From: Agaricus subrufescens
Taxonomy: Eukaryota; Basidiomycota; Agaricomycetes; Agaricales; Agaricaceae
Direction: 5' to 3'
DNA length: 64,000 bases
Assembly: GCA_029945375.1 (NCBI GenBank)
Contig: CM057058.1
Location: 3,224,001 to 3,288,000, forward strand
The stretch's first letter is position 1. Each line of letters begins with the position of its first letter. A model generated the notes under the pieces. That model had not been told where the DNA came from, made no database searches, and saw only the letters and a list, made by a program, of their open reading frames with translations. Both the position numbers and the translations under genes were made by a program. Shown here piece after piece: positions 1 through 10,338 of this stretch.

Positions 1-1
1 A

Positions 2-864
2 GAGGATATCCCTCTTAGTAACCCAGTCAAACCTGTTTCTCTGCGTCATGCCACACCGCCATCGTCACCCTTGCCGGAACTTACTCCTTCACCCGAGATT
101 GAACTGCGGTACCTGCCATGCAGATCCCCCATAGATCCTGTGGCTGAAGTTACTGGACATCGACCAAGCTCTTCCTCTGAGCCCGCCTCTCCACATCGCC
201 ATGCAGCGGAGTTTGAGCTCATACCATCTTCTCAAACACAGGCTTTGGATTCCCTTTTGGATTATGACACGACAACGCCCACATGCACCCTTGAGATTCC
301 ATTAGCCAATACGTCTCTTCGTAGTCCTGAGTCTACCACAGCCCATCCGGAATCCGCTTTGTCCTCCCAATCCCATTTCGAGCCCTCTGACTGTAACTCC
401 GATTTGGACGACTTTGTTGCGTCTTCCCAGTCACAACCTATGTCTTTACTTATTGATCCCGAATTCGAGCTGGTACCCAGTTCCCAGACTCAGGAGTTTT
501 TCCATTCTCAGAGGACCGGACTTCACTCATCTCAAGAGGATGAGCCAGAGTTAAGGTACAGTGAATTTCGCCGATCCTCCTCGCAGTTCTAATGTCTCCG
601 ATGAACAGATCCTCGCTAAATGATCAATCAGAGGACTACTATCACAGAATTCCACGGTCCAGAATGTCTTCACCGTCGGAGGATCCGGAATTCCGCGTGG
701 CGGCGAGCGGTGCCCAAACAGCGTCGAGTCAGGCTTCGGAGCCTCACCGAGATGACGAACTAGCTTCGTATGAGAGTTTGCCTGATGTAGTCAAAGAACT
801 CCAAGGAATGTTTGGTGATACCTATGAAAGTTATCCACCCGACTTTCCGATGTCATTACGGTAA
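2..864 (+). CDS. 3' part of a Ser/Pro-rich protein with an SQ/TQ cluster (unknown function, 5' end outside window)
   Basis: The reading frame is open from base 2 to 555, then continues from 609 to the TAA at 862-864 if an intron at 556-608 (53 nt, GTACAG donor, CTAAT branch-like element, ACAG acceptor) is removed. The join is in phase (AG|A, Arg). The gene therefore starts left of the window. The visible ~270 residues are low in complexity and rich in Ser and Pro. They hold about ten SQ or TQ dipeptides, mostly as SSQ/SSQTQ, and the motif FEL(I/V)PSSQTQ occurs twice. Such SQ/TQ clusters are typical targets of ATM/ATR-type kinases (established for the motif class), but no folded domain is visible, so a DNA-damage role is only inference. 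The last ~30 residues, around VVKELQGMFGDTYESYPPDF, look more ordered. I do not recognise the family. No neighbour helps: the next gene is an unrelated dehydrogenase. Confidence 0.55.
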
Positions 865-1124
865 CTGCATGTTTGTTGTTAAGGGCTAGGCTATACCTGG
901 CATTTTCCCATACTGTACGGTTCCACTATGGCGTCATGACTTTCTTTTTTTCTTTTCTTTGGGCTATCTCAACAACGCTTTCGTTTTGCATTCCTACTTG
1001 TCGGAACGCGTCACAATGTGACACGCCCCATAGGGTCTAATATTATTTTAATTTGATTCGGACGTCACGCCGTTCACCATCTTATCTCTCTAGCAAACCG
1101 CGTTATCATCTCTCAATTTGTGTA

Positions 1125-2617
1125 ATGTCTGGCCGTCTGCAGAACAAGGTATCGAGCTGAATCTGCCCTCTAACAAGGACGTACTCATCCCTATGTAGGT
1201 AGCGATTGTGACCGGTGGTGCATCGTAAGTTTACATTGACGCGATATCTATGAAACCTACTGAGTGGCGACGATGGTGCAAATGAACTATTATGAATCGT
1301 CAATAGTGGCATCGGTCTCGAGTCCTCCATTCTGTTCGCCCAAGAAGGAGCGAACGTAATTTTGGCGGATATCAGCCTTGAAGGTGCCCAGAAAGGCGCG
1401 AAGATTATCGCAGAGAGGTACCCGAATGTAAAAGCTATTGCAGCTAAGACCGATGTAGGTAAAGAGGCGGATGTCAAGGCGGTCGTGGATCTTGCTGTCA
1501 AGGAGTTTGGGCGGTTGGATATCATGGTCAGTGGATCTCTTATGGAGTTGATTCCCTCCAGGTTAACTTAGAGCCAATCTAGTTTAACAATGCAGGTAAT
1601 ACCCATATGCTCGGTTAGATTCCAGAGCTGATTAAAGGGCGCGTGTAATCAGGTATAATGCATCCTCAGGATGAAGATGCTTTGAGTACGGAAGAGCGCA
1701 TTTGGGATCTCACTATGCAAATTAATTTGAAGGGTGTTTGGTGGGGTTCCAAATATGCTATTCTTGCCATGCGCCAAAACCCTACGGATGCAAGCAAGGG
1801 GCTCCACGTTGGTGGTAGCATCATCAATACTGCTAGTTTTGTTGCTTTAATGGGTGCAGCCACGCCTCAGCTTGCTTGTAAGTATCATGACTTCATTAGT
1901 TTCAGAGGTATTAACAAAACGAACATATAGACACCGCATCCAAGGTAAGCGTTTCGAAAGGTCACAGTAGGTTTTGTGGTTAAGTTAGGATCAACTTTGT
2001 CTCTCGATCATTAGGGCGGCGTATTGGCGATGACCCGTGAACTTGCCATGGTGCACGCTCGTGAAGGTATCCGCGTCAACTCTTTATGCCCGTGAGCTTT
2101 CTTCGTTCATTAATTTCATCCCCCCTTTTACTTGAAAGTCAACTGACTGTCATTATCTCTTACCTTTGATCTTCCTTGCGGCTCTGTAGCGGTCCTTTGA
2201 AGACTCGTGAGTATCTTCTCAATCTATGATACCTTCGAGTAAGGAGATTGATGGTTCCATTCGGACAGCCCTTTTAATGGATTTCCTTAACACTGAAGAA
2301 AAAAAGGAGAGGCGACGTGTGCACCTCCCTATGGGCCGTTTCGGTGAGGCAGTTGAGTTAGCTAAAGCAGCGTTATTCCGTGAGTTGTTCCTTTCACGTA
2401 AGGAAGATGTGGCTTCTTACTCATCTCGTTCACCAGTCGCGAGTGATGAAAGCAGCTATGTCACGGTTAGATGCAATTAACCTTGGATTTGTTAATCCTG
2501 GAACTGACGATAGACATATTTTAGGGTGCTGATTTTGCTGTTGATGGTGGTCTCTCCAAGGCATATGTCACTCCAATTGGAGAACCTGCATTACCCCCAC
2601 CCTCTAGCTTGATCTAG
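1125..2617 (+). CDS. Short-chain dehydrogenase/reductase (SDR family), 11 exons
   Basis: A classical SDR, a Rossmann-fold NAD(P)(H)-dependent oxidoreductase; its substrate cannot be read from sequence. Exons: 1125-1148, 1199-1224, 1307-1526, 1583-1595, 1653-1877, 1931-1944, 2015-2091, 2190-2206, 2269-2379, 2437-2465, 2525-2617. They sum to 849 nt, giving 282 aa and one stop, which fits the family. Motifs in order: VAIVTGGASGIG (TGxxxGxG cofactor loop, built over introns 1 and 2), an acidic residue in LADIS, FNNAG (the NNAG motif), IINTASF (catalytic Ser region), YTASKG (catalytic YxxxK), LCPGPLKTP and the C-terminal ASDESSYVTGADFAVDGG. The NNAG and YxxxK motifs lie on 13-nt and 14-nt exons, so gene finders are likely to mis-model this locus. 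No signal peptide or membrane segment is seen. It stands alone between two unrelated genes, so its pathway is unknown. Confidence 0.9.
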
Positions 2618-3047
2618 ATACAAGCTAGCAAAGGCGTGCTTTAATCAGCAATCAAAAGGGCGCATTTAATATTCTTTTCGCTTTCTCTACTTCCGAGATT
2701 GTGTAATTCAACGGTAATGACAGAGCACGTATTGATGTGGAAATATGTTCACTCCCACACACCGCTAATGATAAAAACTACAAAAAGATTTTGGATTTCA
2801 TTGTCCATTATAGTCCGTTACGTAAAACAATATACATATCAATAGGGGGTGACCAGTAACGCGTTACGGTCGGTGCCTCGGCGTGAGCCGAAACAAAATA
2901 CACCAAGAACTCCAACAAGAGTGTGAGACGAGTCAAGCAACAGATCTGACATCTGAAAAGACGGTAGCCATCATCTAACCGAAACCTCCTAATGCTCGTT
3001 CAGACCAGCCCATCAGGCGAACGGACGGTAGACCAGGAGTAAGCGCT
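2618..3047. other. Convergent intergenic region, no gene seen
   Basis: These 430 bp separate the stop of the SDR gene (+) and the stop of the Mpo1-like gene (-), so they should hold both 3' UTRs. The first part is AT-rich, with runs such as GATAAAAACTACAAAAAG, and the second part is more balanced. I see no coding potential, tRNA or repeat. Confidence 0.6.
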
Positions 3048-3860
3048 TCAGAAATTCTTCTTGCGCTTCTCGTCTCCCTGAGCCTTCCGGATTCTGGTGA
3101 TTTCCTTGCCAATCTCGTTTTTGAGAGTACGATAGAAATCGGGGCGGTAACCGAGCTTAAATAACACTTCGAGATGTACGAAGAAGGGTGCCAGCACGAC
3201 GGCTATCAATCGATTGTAAGAAATGGAGAACCCAAAAGGTAAAAGATGATGGCGATAACTCACCGCCGATGAGGTTGTCCAGCAGGGCCGGAGCGCGTTT
3301 CTCTGCGAGTCCGTGACCCAAAAATTGGGCTACCCAAGAAATGAGGTGGATGACACCAGCCAATCCAAGGTTTTCTGGGCTCCCAGCAAATGCGGTGGCG
3401 GTCAGCAGGGACAAGGCCAGTTGAGGGCCGTACAATAACTGAGTTGAATCCTTGTTAGGCGGTAGCAATGAGTTGGGAAACGGTGTACTCACTGCTCCGA
3501 CAGGTTCTAGGATAAGGTAATAGAGGAAGTACAAGCCGGCGTGAATGGCGGCCCAGTTGAGATCAAAAGCCAGGTAATCGTTAAACTGGTGATGAATAGC
3601 CGGGAGGGCAGCGGGAACAGGTAATTGCGTCACGAGCACTTGGAAGGTCCTATTAGCGGGTTAGTTTAATGTGGACTGAGGTAGATGGGGTAAAAGCTAC
3701 CTACCACAGCAGGACGGGAACACATATCACATGGACGAGGACATTTGTACGATTAGAATGGTAGGCACCATAGAATGTGAGCTGCGACTAGTTAGAGGCA
3801 GGTTGGGTGCGGAAGTGAGGCTCGCACCTGTGAATTGACATCGAAGAGTTTGGAGGCCAT
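3048..3860 (-). CDS. Mpo1-like (DUF962) 2-hydroxy fatty acid dioxygenase, ER membrane
   Basis: The family is DUF962/Mpo1. Yeast Mpo1 is an Fe(II)-dependent dioxygenase in the ER that alpha-oxidises 2-hydroxypalmitate from phytosphingosine breakdown. Exons on the minus strand: 3860-3828, 3781-3705, 3649-3493, 3438-3264, 3202-3048; total 597 nt, 198 aa. The start MASKLFDVN is the usual family start. It is followed by LTFYGAYHSNRTNVLVHVIC (the YHxNxxNxxxH histidine motif), several hydrophobic segments (VPVLLWTFQVLV, AIHAGLYFLYYLI, LALSLLTATAFA), then WVAQFLGHGLAEKRAPALLDN (the second conserved His region) and VVLAPFFVHLEVLFKLGYRP. The C-terminus is Lys/Arg-rich (DEKRKKNF), which could act as a dilysine-type ER retrieval tail (inference). 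It is convergent with the SDR gene, and its upstream side faces a long gene-free interval with a palindrome at 4085-4107. Confidence 0.9.
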
Positions 3861-6462
3861 GGTGGTGTGGAGAAAGGGAGGCCCTTGCGACGGGCTCTTT
3901 TATTAGGAACATGTGCAACGGAATGAGGGTCCCGAACATCTCTGGATCTCTCAGTGGGTCACCCATTTAATGATGCCGTTCTACCTATTTATTACTGTTT
4001 GCCCTTCTTAGTCTCTAACCATCCTCAGATCTATACAACGAGCCAAAGGCGGGTTAACCGACGGTCGTCACCGTTGTGTCACAGGGTGTCACTCGGTTGG
4101 TGACACCACCGTTTGCAGTATTGGAGTCATCAAATACTCTAGGTATCGCGACGCTTCTCGCTGAACAAGTGTTCCTTTCATGAGAACCCCCCAACCCATC
4201 AGGAGACCCTAACTAGCGGGTAGCCCTTCCAGAGCCCTTCCGTCCTGTTCCTGTCCTCCGTCACTCCCACCAAATCTGAGATGGCTTATTGAGTGAATGC
4301 ACAGCCATCCCCGGATAAACCGGCTAACTTTATTTCCGGCGGCAAGCGTCCCAGACCTTGGCCAGACTTCGTCTTTCTCGTCGTCCTCTGAAATCCTAGG
4401 CCAGTGAGAAAACGCTGGAGTGACATTTCTAATACTACTTGGAAATTTGTTCTTTTTTGCCATATATTTTTGCTCGTACGCTTGATTTCTCGTCCTAGCA
4501 CATCTCGTTCAAACGCGATGCAATCTCGCTTCCATGCAGCTCATCCTATCAGATTCTACCCCATCACGTCACTCAAATAGCATATGGCAGGTTTGTCACA
4601 TGAGGTTGGCGATATATTTGGCTCCGGTATAATACGGCACGAGTAGGCACGGTGTAAGCGAGGCACTCCCATACTTAGCTATTTCAATATGATGGCGAGA
4701 AAGCTGTTTTTATTACTTTTCGCCTGTGCCGTACCGCTGTTCTCGTGCCTTTGAATCTGTGCCGCCACGCGCAAACTGAGTACGTACGCGTGAAGCTAAA
4801 GTTACTGAGGGCCTGCTGAGGGCTACGCGGGAGAGGGGGCTATATAAATCAAGTCAATTATGAATGATACCTGTCGCAGGGTTGGTTGTCGTTGCTTTAA
4901 ATAGCATCCGGGCATCGTTTGCGCCATGCCCAAAATATTCTCTGCGCAGCTTGACTAGGCGAATTGAGGCGGACCGTCAAGTATACTCAAGTCCCTGGGG
5001 ACTCGTTCTATTAATTGTTTGTTTTTTTTAATACTTGTGCCAAATTTAAGGCTTAATAGAGACTATATGTTGTGATGAATAACTTTGACTAAGCCTTCGC
5101 GCCTTCCAAGTCCTGTTTGGCGAGAGGTGGGTATAACCATCTGAATATCTTTTCATGCCTGTCAGTATCACAATCGAAAATTTCAAAGTACCGCTATAGA
5201 TGAGATCCCGCGTCTACATTCCCCTCTTTTTTTTTCTGCTGTGATGTTGGGATGCTAGGAAGAAAGGTGAAAAAGTTCCTGTTGCACAGCCTATGCCCAC
5301 GACTCCACGTGGCTGGGCTGAGGCTAAGCGACTGATGGCTGAGGGGCCATGCCGGCGAGGGCTATGATGGTAGGTGATGATCCATGCATCAGTTAGCAGT
5401 GCCTGCCTATATTGGAGCTGGACTCGGATGTGGGACTATCGGAAAAAACTTTGCAAATAAAATCTTTCTGTAGTACATTGCATTGCCCTAGATTGCAATC
5501 GGCGGGCTCGGGTGAGTTTTACGGGTCATTGGATGACTTCATTCTAGCTTGAAGCGGGAAAAGTCAGTGACGAACCCGGGGCCTTTCCGAAGGGGCGGAG
5601 GCAGTCCTCGCCTCGGGGTCCCCACATGAGCACACTTGAAGACGAACGGGACCGTGAATAGAACTTCTATTCCCTAAATAAAATCCGACCTCGATTCCTC
5701 GAAGGCCGATAGAAACTGCTGCCCTTGGATCTTAGTATATTCCAGGAACTTCAAGAGGTCCTATTAGTAGTAAGTATTCCGAGAAAGGGTGGTAGTCCCT
5801 ATAGTTTTTCGCTTGTGCAAGAATGAGTGGTCGACTAGGCGAAAGATACATAGGAAAAAGACCTCCTTACGGACTGGTTATGGAGCAATTATGCCCTTAT
5901 CTTGATTTTTTACGGTGAATCTCAGCCCATTAAGCCATGATCTTCAACAGGTACGTCAGAAGAGTCATATGATCCAGTAGAAGAACTGACTATGTAACCA
6001 TGTCTGACCATGCCGGCTCCTGAGTAATGTTTGATGGAAGTTGTATAAGTCCTGAACCGGATAGCTTCCTTGTTTGTCCAAGGTCACGTCAAGCCCTAGA
6101 GGATTGCCGAAGTAATCACGCAGGTGTTTTTACATACGAATTTAGCGGATGCACCTCGCATTTCCAATCTCAACGCTTGGAACGGTTCACAGTAAAAGTC
6201 CCAGCACCCGAGTCGAGTAGGAACTTGATCAAGTGTCTGTGACGTTGTCAAATGGTGTTGAAGGCACTGATCTTCAAGATGGCGAAAGTAACATGCCAGA
6301 GAGTATCAGACTGTTGAATGATTGCCCATGAAAGTTACCTTTTGACTGCCGCAGAAGCCGGCCTTACTACCTCCAGAGCCCAGCTAGACTGAGCTAGACA
6401 ATGACATGCTGTCACGTGAAGCCGACTTTCCGCTACTGCAACTTCCACGTCCCACCGCCGAC
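3861..6462. other. 2.6 kb gene-free interval between the Mpo1-like gene and SEC22
   Basis: This interval holds the upstream regions of both flanking genes. ORFs here are short, overlap on both strands and show no recognisable domain. Visible elements are a GTCAC/GTGAC palindrome (4085-4107), a TATA-like TATATAAAT near 4850 and a GC-rich patch near 5575-5625. A possible small relic of a retroelement protease on the minus strand near 6190-6240 is too short to support. Its length and lack of genes contrast with the compact gene blocks elsewhere, so decayed repeats are plausible but not shown. Confidence 0.5.
4085..4107. repeat. 8-bp inverted repeat (GGTGTCAC / GTGACACC), 7-nt spacer
   Basis: GGTGTCAC at 4085-4092 is followed by a 7-nt spacer and its perfect reverse complement GTGACACC at 4100-4107. 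Further GTCAC words lie just upstream (about 4065-4080). It sits about 225 bp upstream of the Mpo1-like start codon. It could be a binding site for a dimeric regulator or a small hairpin; no factor can be named. Confidence 0.5.
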
Positions 6463-7353
6463 ATGGTCAAGTCAACGATCATTGTGAGGGCATCTGATGC
6501 CCTGCCTCTCGCTGCCAGTGTCGATGATGAACAAGTAAGTCTCGCGGTTATTTACGGTCTTCCGAGTCCTCAGCGCGCAAACGTGTCATCAACTTGTCGT
6601 AGACCGAGCATGCCCTCCAGGAGCACAAGCAACAAGCAAAGTTACTCTTCCGACGCATGACTCCTAATGTAGAGCCACGCTGTTCAATAGAAAGCGGGTC
6701 ATACACACTCCAGTGCGTCTCTCGACTGTACCCACCCGTCCGAACTTTGCCCTCCCTGACTTTGTCCATCTAGCTACCTGATATCGGAGAACGTTGTATT
6801 CTTAACTATTGCCGACAAATCGTATCCGCGTAAACTGGCTTTCTCATTCCTTGACGAACTTTCCAAGGAATTTGCGACTTCTTATGGTGCGAAGGTGGAA
6901 AGTGTGAGGAAGCCATACGCTTTTGTAGGATTCGGTACGTAACGTATCCCGTAAGGGAGTGCTCTTGTGACAGACCGATACGCAGACACCTTTATGTCTA
7001 AAACTGCGCGGTTGTATCAAGACACGCGGACAGCGAATGCGGCGGCGTCTGGGCTGGATAAGCTGAATGATGAATTACACGACGTGACACGGATCATGAC
7101 CAAGAATATGGAGGAACTCTTGCTGAGAGGAGACTCCTTGGATAGTACGTCGCTTTTTGTGTCCTTTCACCTTTCCAAACTGAAGACTGCTTCCATAGAA
7201 ATGTCACATCTGTCAACATCTTTGCGCTCAGAATCAGAAAAGTACCGTAAGGCTGCCCGCAACATCAATTTTCAAGCAATGCTTCGGCAGTATGCGCCAT
7301 TGGGTGCTGTACTTCTTCTAGTAATTATTCTTCTCTACTGGCGGTTCCGTTGA
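6463..7353 (+). CDS. SEC22: R-SNARE Sec22 (ER-Golgi transport)
   Basis: Sec22 is the longin-type R-SNARE that works in ER-Golgi traffic in both directions. Exons: 6463-6534, 6603-6712, 6774-6934, 6974-7144, 7199-7353; total 669 nt, 222 aa, close to the usual ~215. The N-terminal longin domain runs from MVKSTIIVRASDALPLAASV to about residue 120, with the typical YTLHYLISENVVFLTIADKSYPRKLAFSFL region (given in part). The SNARE motif follows, from DTRTANAAASGLDKLNDELH through the central Arg layer (VTRIMTKNMEELLLRGDSL) to SEKYRKAARNINFQAMLRQY. A C-terminal anchor, GAVLLLVIILLYW, leaves only RFR outside the membrane. The last intron (7145-7198) is 54 nt with no in-frame stop, so unspliced mRNA would still be open. 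The start was chosen because it gives the conserved longin beginning. Confidence 0.93.
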
Positions 7354-7651
7354 ATGCACAGGTCTATGCCCTGTACTGTCTCACATATACGATTTTTATT
7401 CTCACTCGGATTCTAGAGTAATCATATTTGCTTTCTTTTTGCTTCGTTAATTCTCCTGTGAACATGTGGTTGTCAGGTGGGTGATTGGTTATCTAATCTT
7501 AGCTATGTGTGAGCGCTGCAATCAGAACAAAAGGCGGCAGCCGCGTGTATCTCGTCTTTGTTTCTGGCCATCATCAATATCCGTCGCTGGTCATCTGGAT
7601 CCCAGCCCTCGATCAACTTGAATCTTCCGTACATCCACAGTGACAGACCAG

Positions 7652-10170
7652 ATGTACAGGTCTTCCTCCCCCTACCAACATCCTGGTGTGCCTTCACGGG
7701 GGTATTCACCCCAACCGCCAGCAACATATTCCCCACAACCTCAAGCCTATTCTCCCCAGCCCAGAGCGCGTTCACCACAGCCCAATGCCTACGCTCAACC
7801 ACAAGCATATACTCCCCAACAAGCGCAGCCTTTACCTCAACCTTCTGGAGGTCAGATCACACCAGGATCAGTGACTTATACAACATCTACAGGCTCTGAC
7901 GGTCGAGTCGTTTACAACATCTTTAGGCGCGTTGTGCTCATCATTCGATCGTCATGATCGTTGATCATCTAACCCTTTTGTATAGAGCTGTGCCGGCTAG
8001 GTTCGTTGCTACAGTCGTAAGTGGAAATTTGACCTTGACATTACCGATAGTTATCAGACGCCCAATGGGATCGTGAGTGGCGTCCAATGGATTCCGGCAG
8101 AGACCAGCAATGTCGCTCCGACAAATGCCCATCCTGCACCTCCTGTTAGCGCCTATCAAATTCTATTCATTGACATAGTGCTGAGTTGGCTGCCTGTATA
8201 TAGGAGTTGGCTGCCTCCTGGAGTAGGGGCTATCTCGGTAAAGAGGATAAATTGAAAGAATGGTACGTGCCATTCTCATTAGCCTGACATTTTCTGCTGT
8301 ACTGTTACTGCGTTATCTGACGTGTAATCTATCAGGCAACGGGAAGAAGAGAAACGGAGGAAACAAGAAGAAAAGGAATCGGCTAAACGCCTGCGAGGGC
8401 AACAGGAATATCGGAATGATGAACGCGTTCGCGAATACGAACGCGAGCGAAGGAAAAGCTTCAGCGCCGGTGCACAAGGTGCGCCGTTCCCAACAGGGGG
8501 AGTTGGTCGCCCGACCAGTCCTTATACGACGTACGCTGAGCCTGCTGTCGGCGGTGTGCCTTTGTACGCAAATCAAAGCACTGGAGGCAACATCTATGGT
8601 GGGCACGAGCGTAAGCGCAGCAATACCGGCGGAGTTGACGCTCTAGGTCGTCAATTCGACGATTTAGACCTGGGTCGGCCAAACGAACGCGAGAGAAAAG
8701 TCAGCGGGGTGACAGGTCGACCCCGCAAATACAGTACAAATACGGGCGATGAACGTCCCGACATCTATGCTGCACCATACGCACGGCCAGGTGATGCAGG
8801 CGCGTATGGCGCGCCAGATGCTCCAGGTTATGCTGGCAGGTATTCCCCCAATCCCAATCCATCTACATTGCCTATTGTCCCTCCGGCCCCATATAATGAC
8901 TACGGCAAGTATTCTCCCAACAATTCTGGTGCGGGTCCGCCTGGTGGGGAATCACCTTTCATCCCTCCATTTCCTCCGGGTCCTGCCACCTCCTTTGGCA
9001 GGCATTCTCCTAATCCTCCTAATCGAAATTTATCTGGAGAACTGCACCGTAGTCCGCAGGCCCCATATGCCTATCCACCATTAACGCAGGGCAATGACCC
9101 GAATGCTAGGTCTTCTTCGCCGTACAGCAATCCGGGCGGTGTTCAATCTCAAGTTTATCCCCGGGGTCATATTATGGCGGGGCAGCCCGTCCGTACAAGC
9201 AGGGCTTCCTCTCCTTTACCCGGTGCTCGTACTGGTTCATCTCCTTATAGCCAAAATTATGCCACATTCGGCGAACCCCCTGTTGGGAGAAGCCGCTCCC
9301 GCCCTCCATCCCCCCGTATTGACAATACCTCACCTCGCATGCCCGGTGGTCCCCCTGAGCAGTTACCACCTCCTGAAGGATTTTCTCGTCCTGTTGACCG
9401 TCGATTAGAATTTGCTGCGTTTGACACCATGAAAATACAAAATATGGAAGAATTTCTCTTGGCCACTCATCCACCTCGCATTCCCCTCGTTCTCAAGTCT
9501 CATGATGTCGAAAGCCAAGATTGGCAACGCCTAATGAACGTGAGTAGTCAATTCTTGCTCTTTCATGAAACACGATGTAACGTTCGTGTAGGATTTAACC
9601 CTCGCTTGGAGTGGCCGCCTTCCTATCCCACGCGACAGCTTTAGTGGGCAACTGCCCCGTCGGACAACTGTGGTCGCAGACATGCTTGATCTCTGGAACA
9701 CATCGTTCTTCCTTCCTCGTGGCGTGGAGATCGTTTTGTACAAAGGCCGCGAGCGCCGTTCAGGTCCCAAAGTCGGCTCCGTTGACCAGAGCCTTCCTAT
9801 GGATGATGACGATGATGATTCAGAGCAAAGTGAATCAGAAGAAGATGACGAGAGTGATTTTGAAGGGTATCTTGCTAGGAATGCAAGCACGTACGGACGA
9901 ACCCAAGACTTTGACCCTGTCGCCATCGCCAGAAGGCGACGAGAGAACAGGGAGGCGAGGAGAAAACAGAGGAAGGACAAGGAAGCCAAGCGAAGAGCTA
10001 AGGCTAAAGAAAGAGAAAAAATCTATGCGTTGTACATGACCAATGTTGCAACCAGCGGTGCTGTCCACCCCTCTGTCCACCCCTCTGGTATGCCGGGTGG
10101 GTATCCTCCAGCTGTCCCTCCGGCCTACGCCACCTCTGCTGGTGCTTACGCACGACGCGGAGGATATTAA
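7652..10170 (+). CDS. Proline-rich protein with YSPQP repeats and a conserved C-terminal domain (unknown function)
   Basis: Exons: 7652-7926, 7986-8016, 8058-8144, 8204-8262, 8336-9539, 9592-10170; total 2235 nt, 744 aa. The first ~60 residues contain repeated YSPQP units (YSPQPPAT, YSPQPQA, YSPQPRA, then degenerate copies). A Lys/Glu/Arg-rich coiled stretch follows (around WQREEEKRRKQEEKESAKRL), then ~300 residues of Pro/Ser/Gly-rich sequence with SPN/YSPN motifs. The C-terminal ~240 residues are more ordered: MKIQNMEEFLLATHPPRIPL, a Trp-rich segment, TTVVADMLDLWNTSFFLPRG, VEIVLYKGRERRSGP, an acidic run and a basic helix with many Arg/Lys. I know this C-terminal arrangement only as a conserved hypothetical basidiomycete family. 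The first intron (7927-7985) uses a GC donor; no GT option keeps the frame. The start at 7652 is the first ATG in frame, but a further upstream exon cannot be excluded. Confidence 0.75.
8183..8216 (+). repeat. 13-bp direct duplication creating tandem 3' splice sites
   Basis: GAGTTGGCTGCCT occurs at 8183-8195 and again at 8204-8216, offset 21 nt. The second copy begins exactly at the start of exon 4 of the proline-rich gene. The first copy also contains an AG, but splicing there would read into TAG within six codons. The productive acceptor is therefore the second one (AG at 8202-8203). Confidence 0.7.
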
Positions 10171-10338
10171 GCCCTAGCTATTGCCGAATTTACCATAAGA
10201 TCTTCATCTCTTTCTGGATATACTTCTGTATTTATATTTCGGGTTTGTAGAACGAACGAGCGAAAAAATATCTCGAACATTAGTGTAATCGAAAACGCGT
10301 ATGTATGTTACAAATATCACACAATATGAGTCAATAAA

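Noticed and set aside
6190..6240. Minus-strand FLLDSGAGTFTV-like peptide resembling a retroelement aspartic protease
   Set aside because: Only about 15 residues match, stops follow on both sides, and no reverse transcriptase, integrase or LTR pair is seen nearby.
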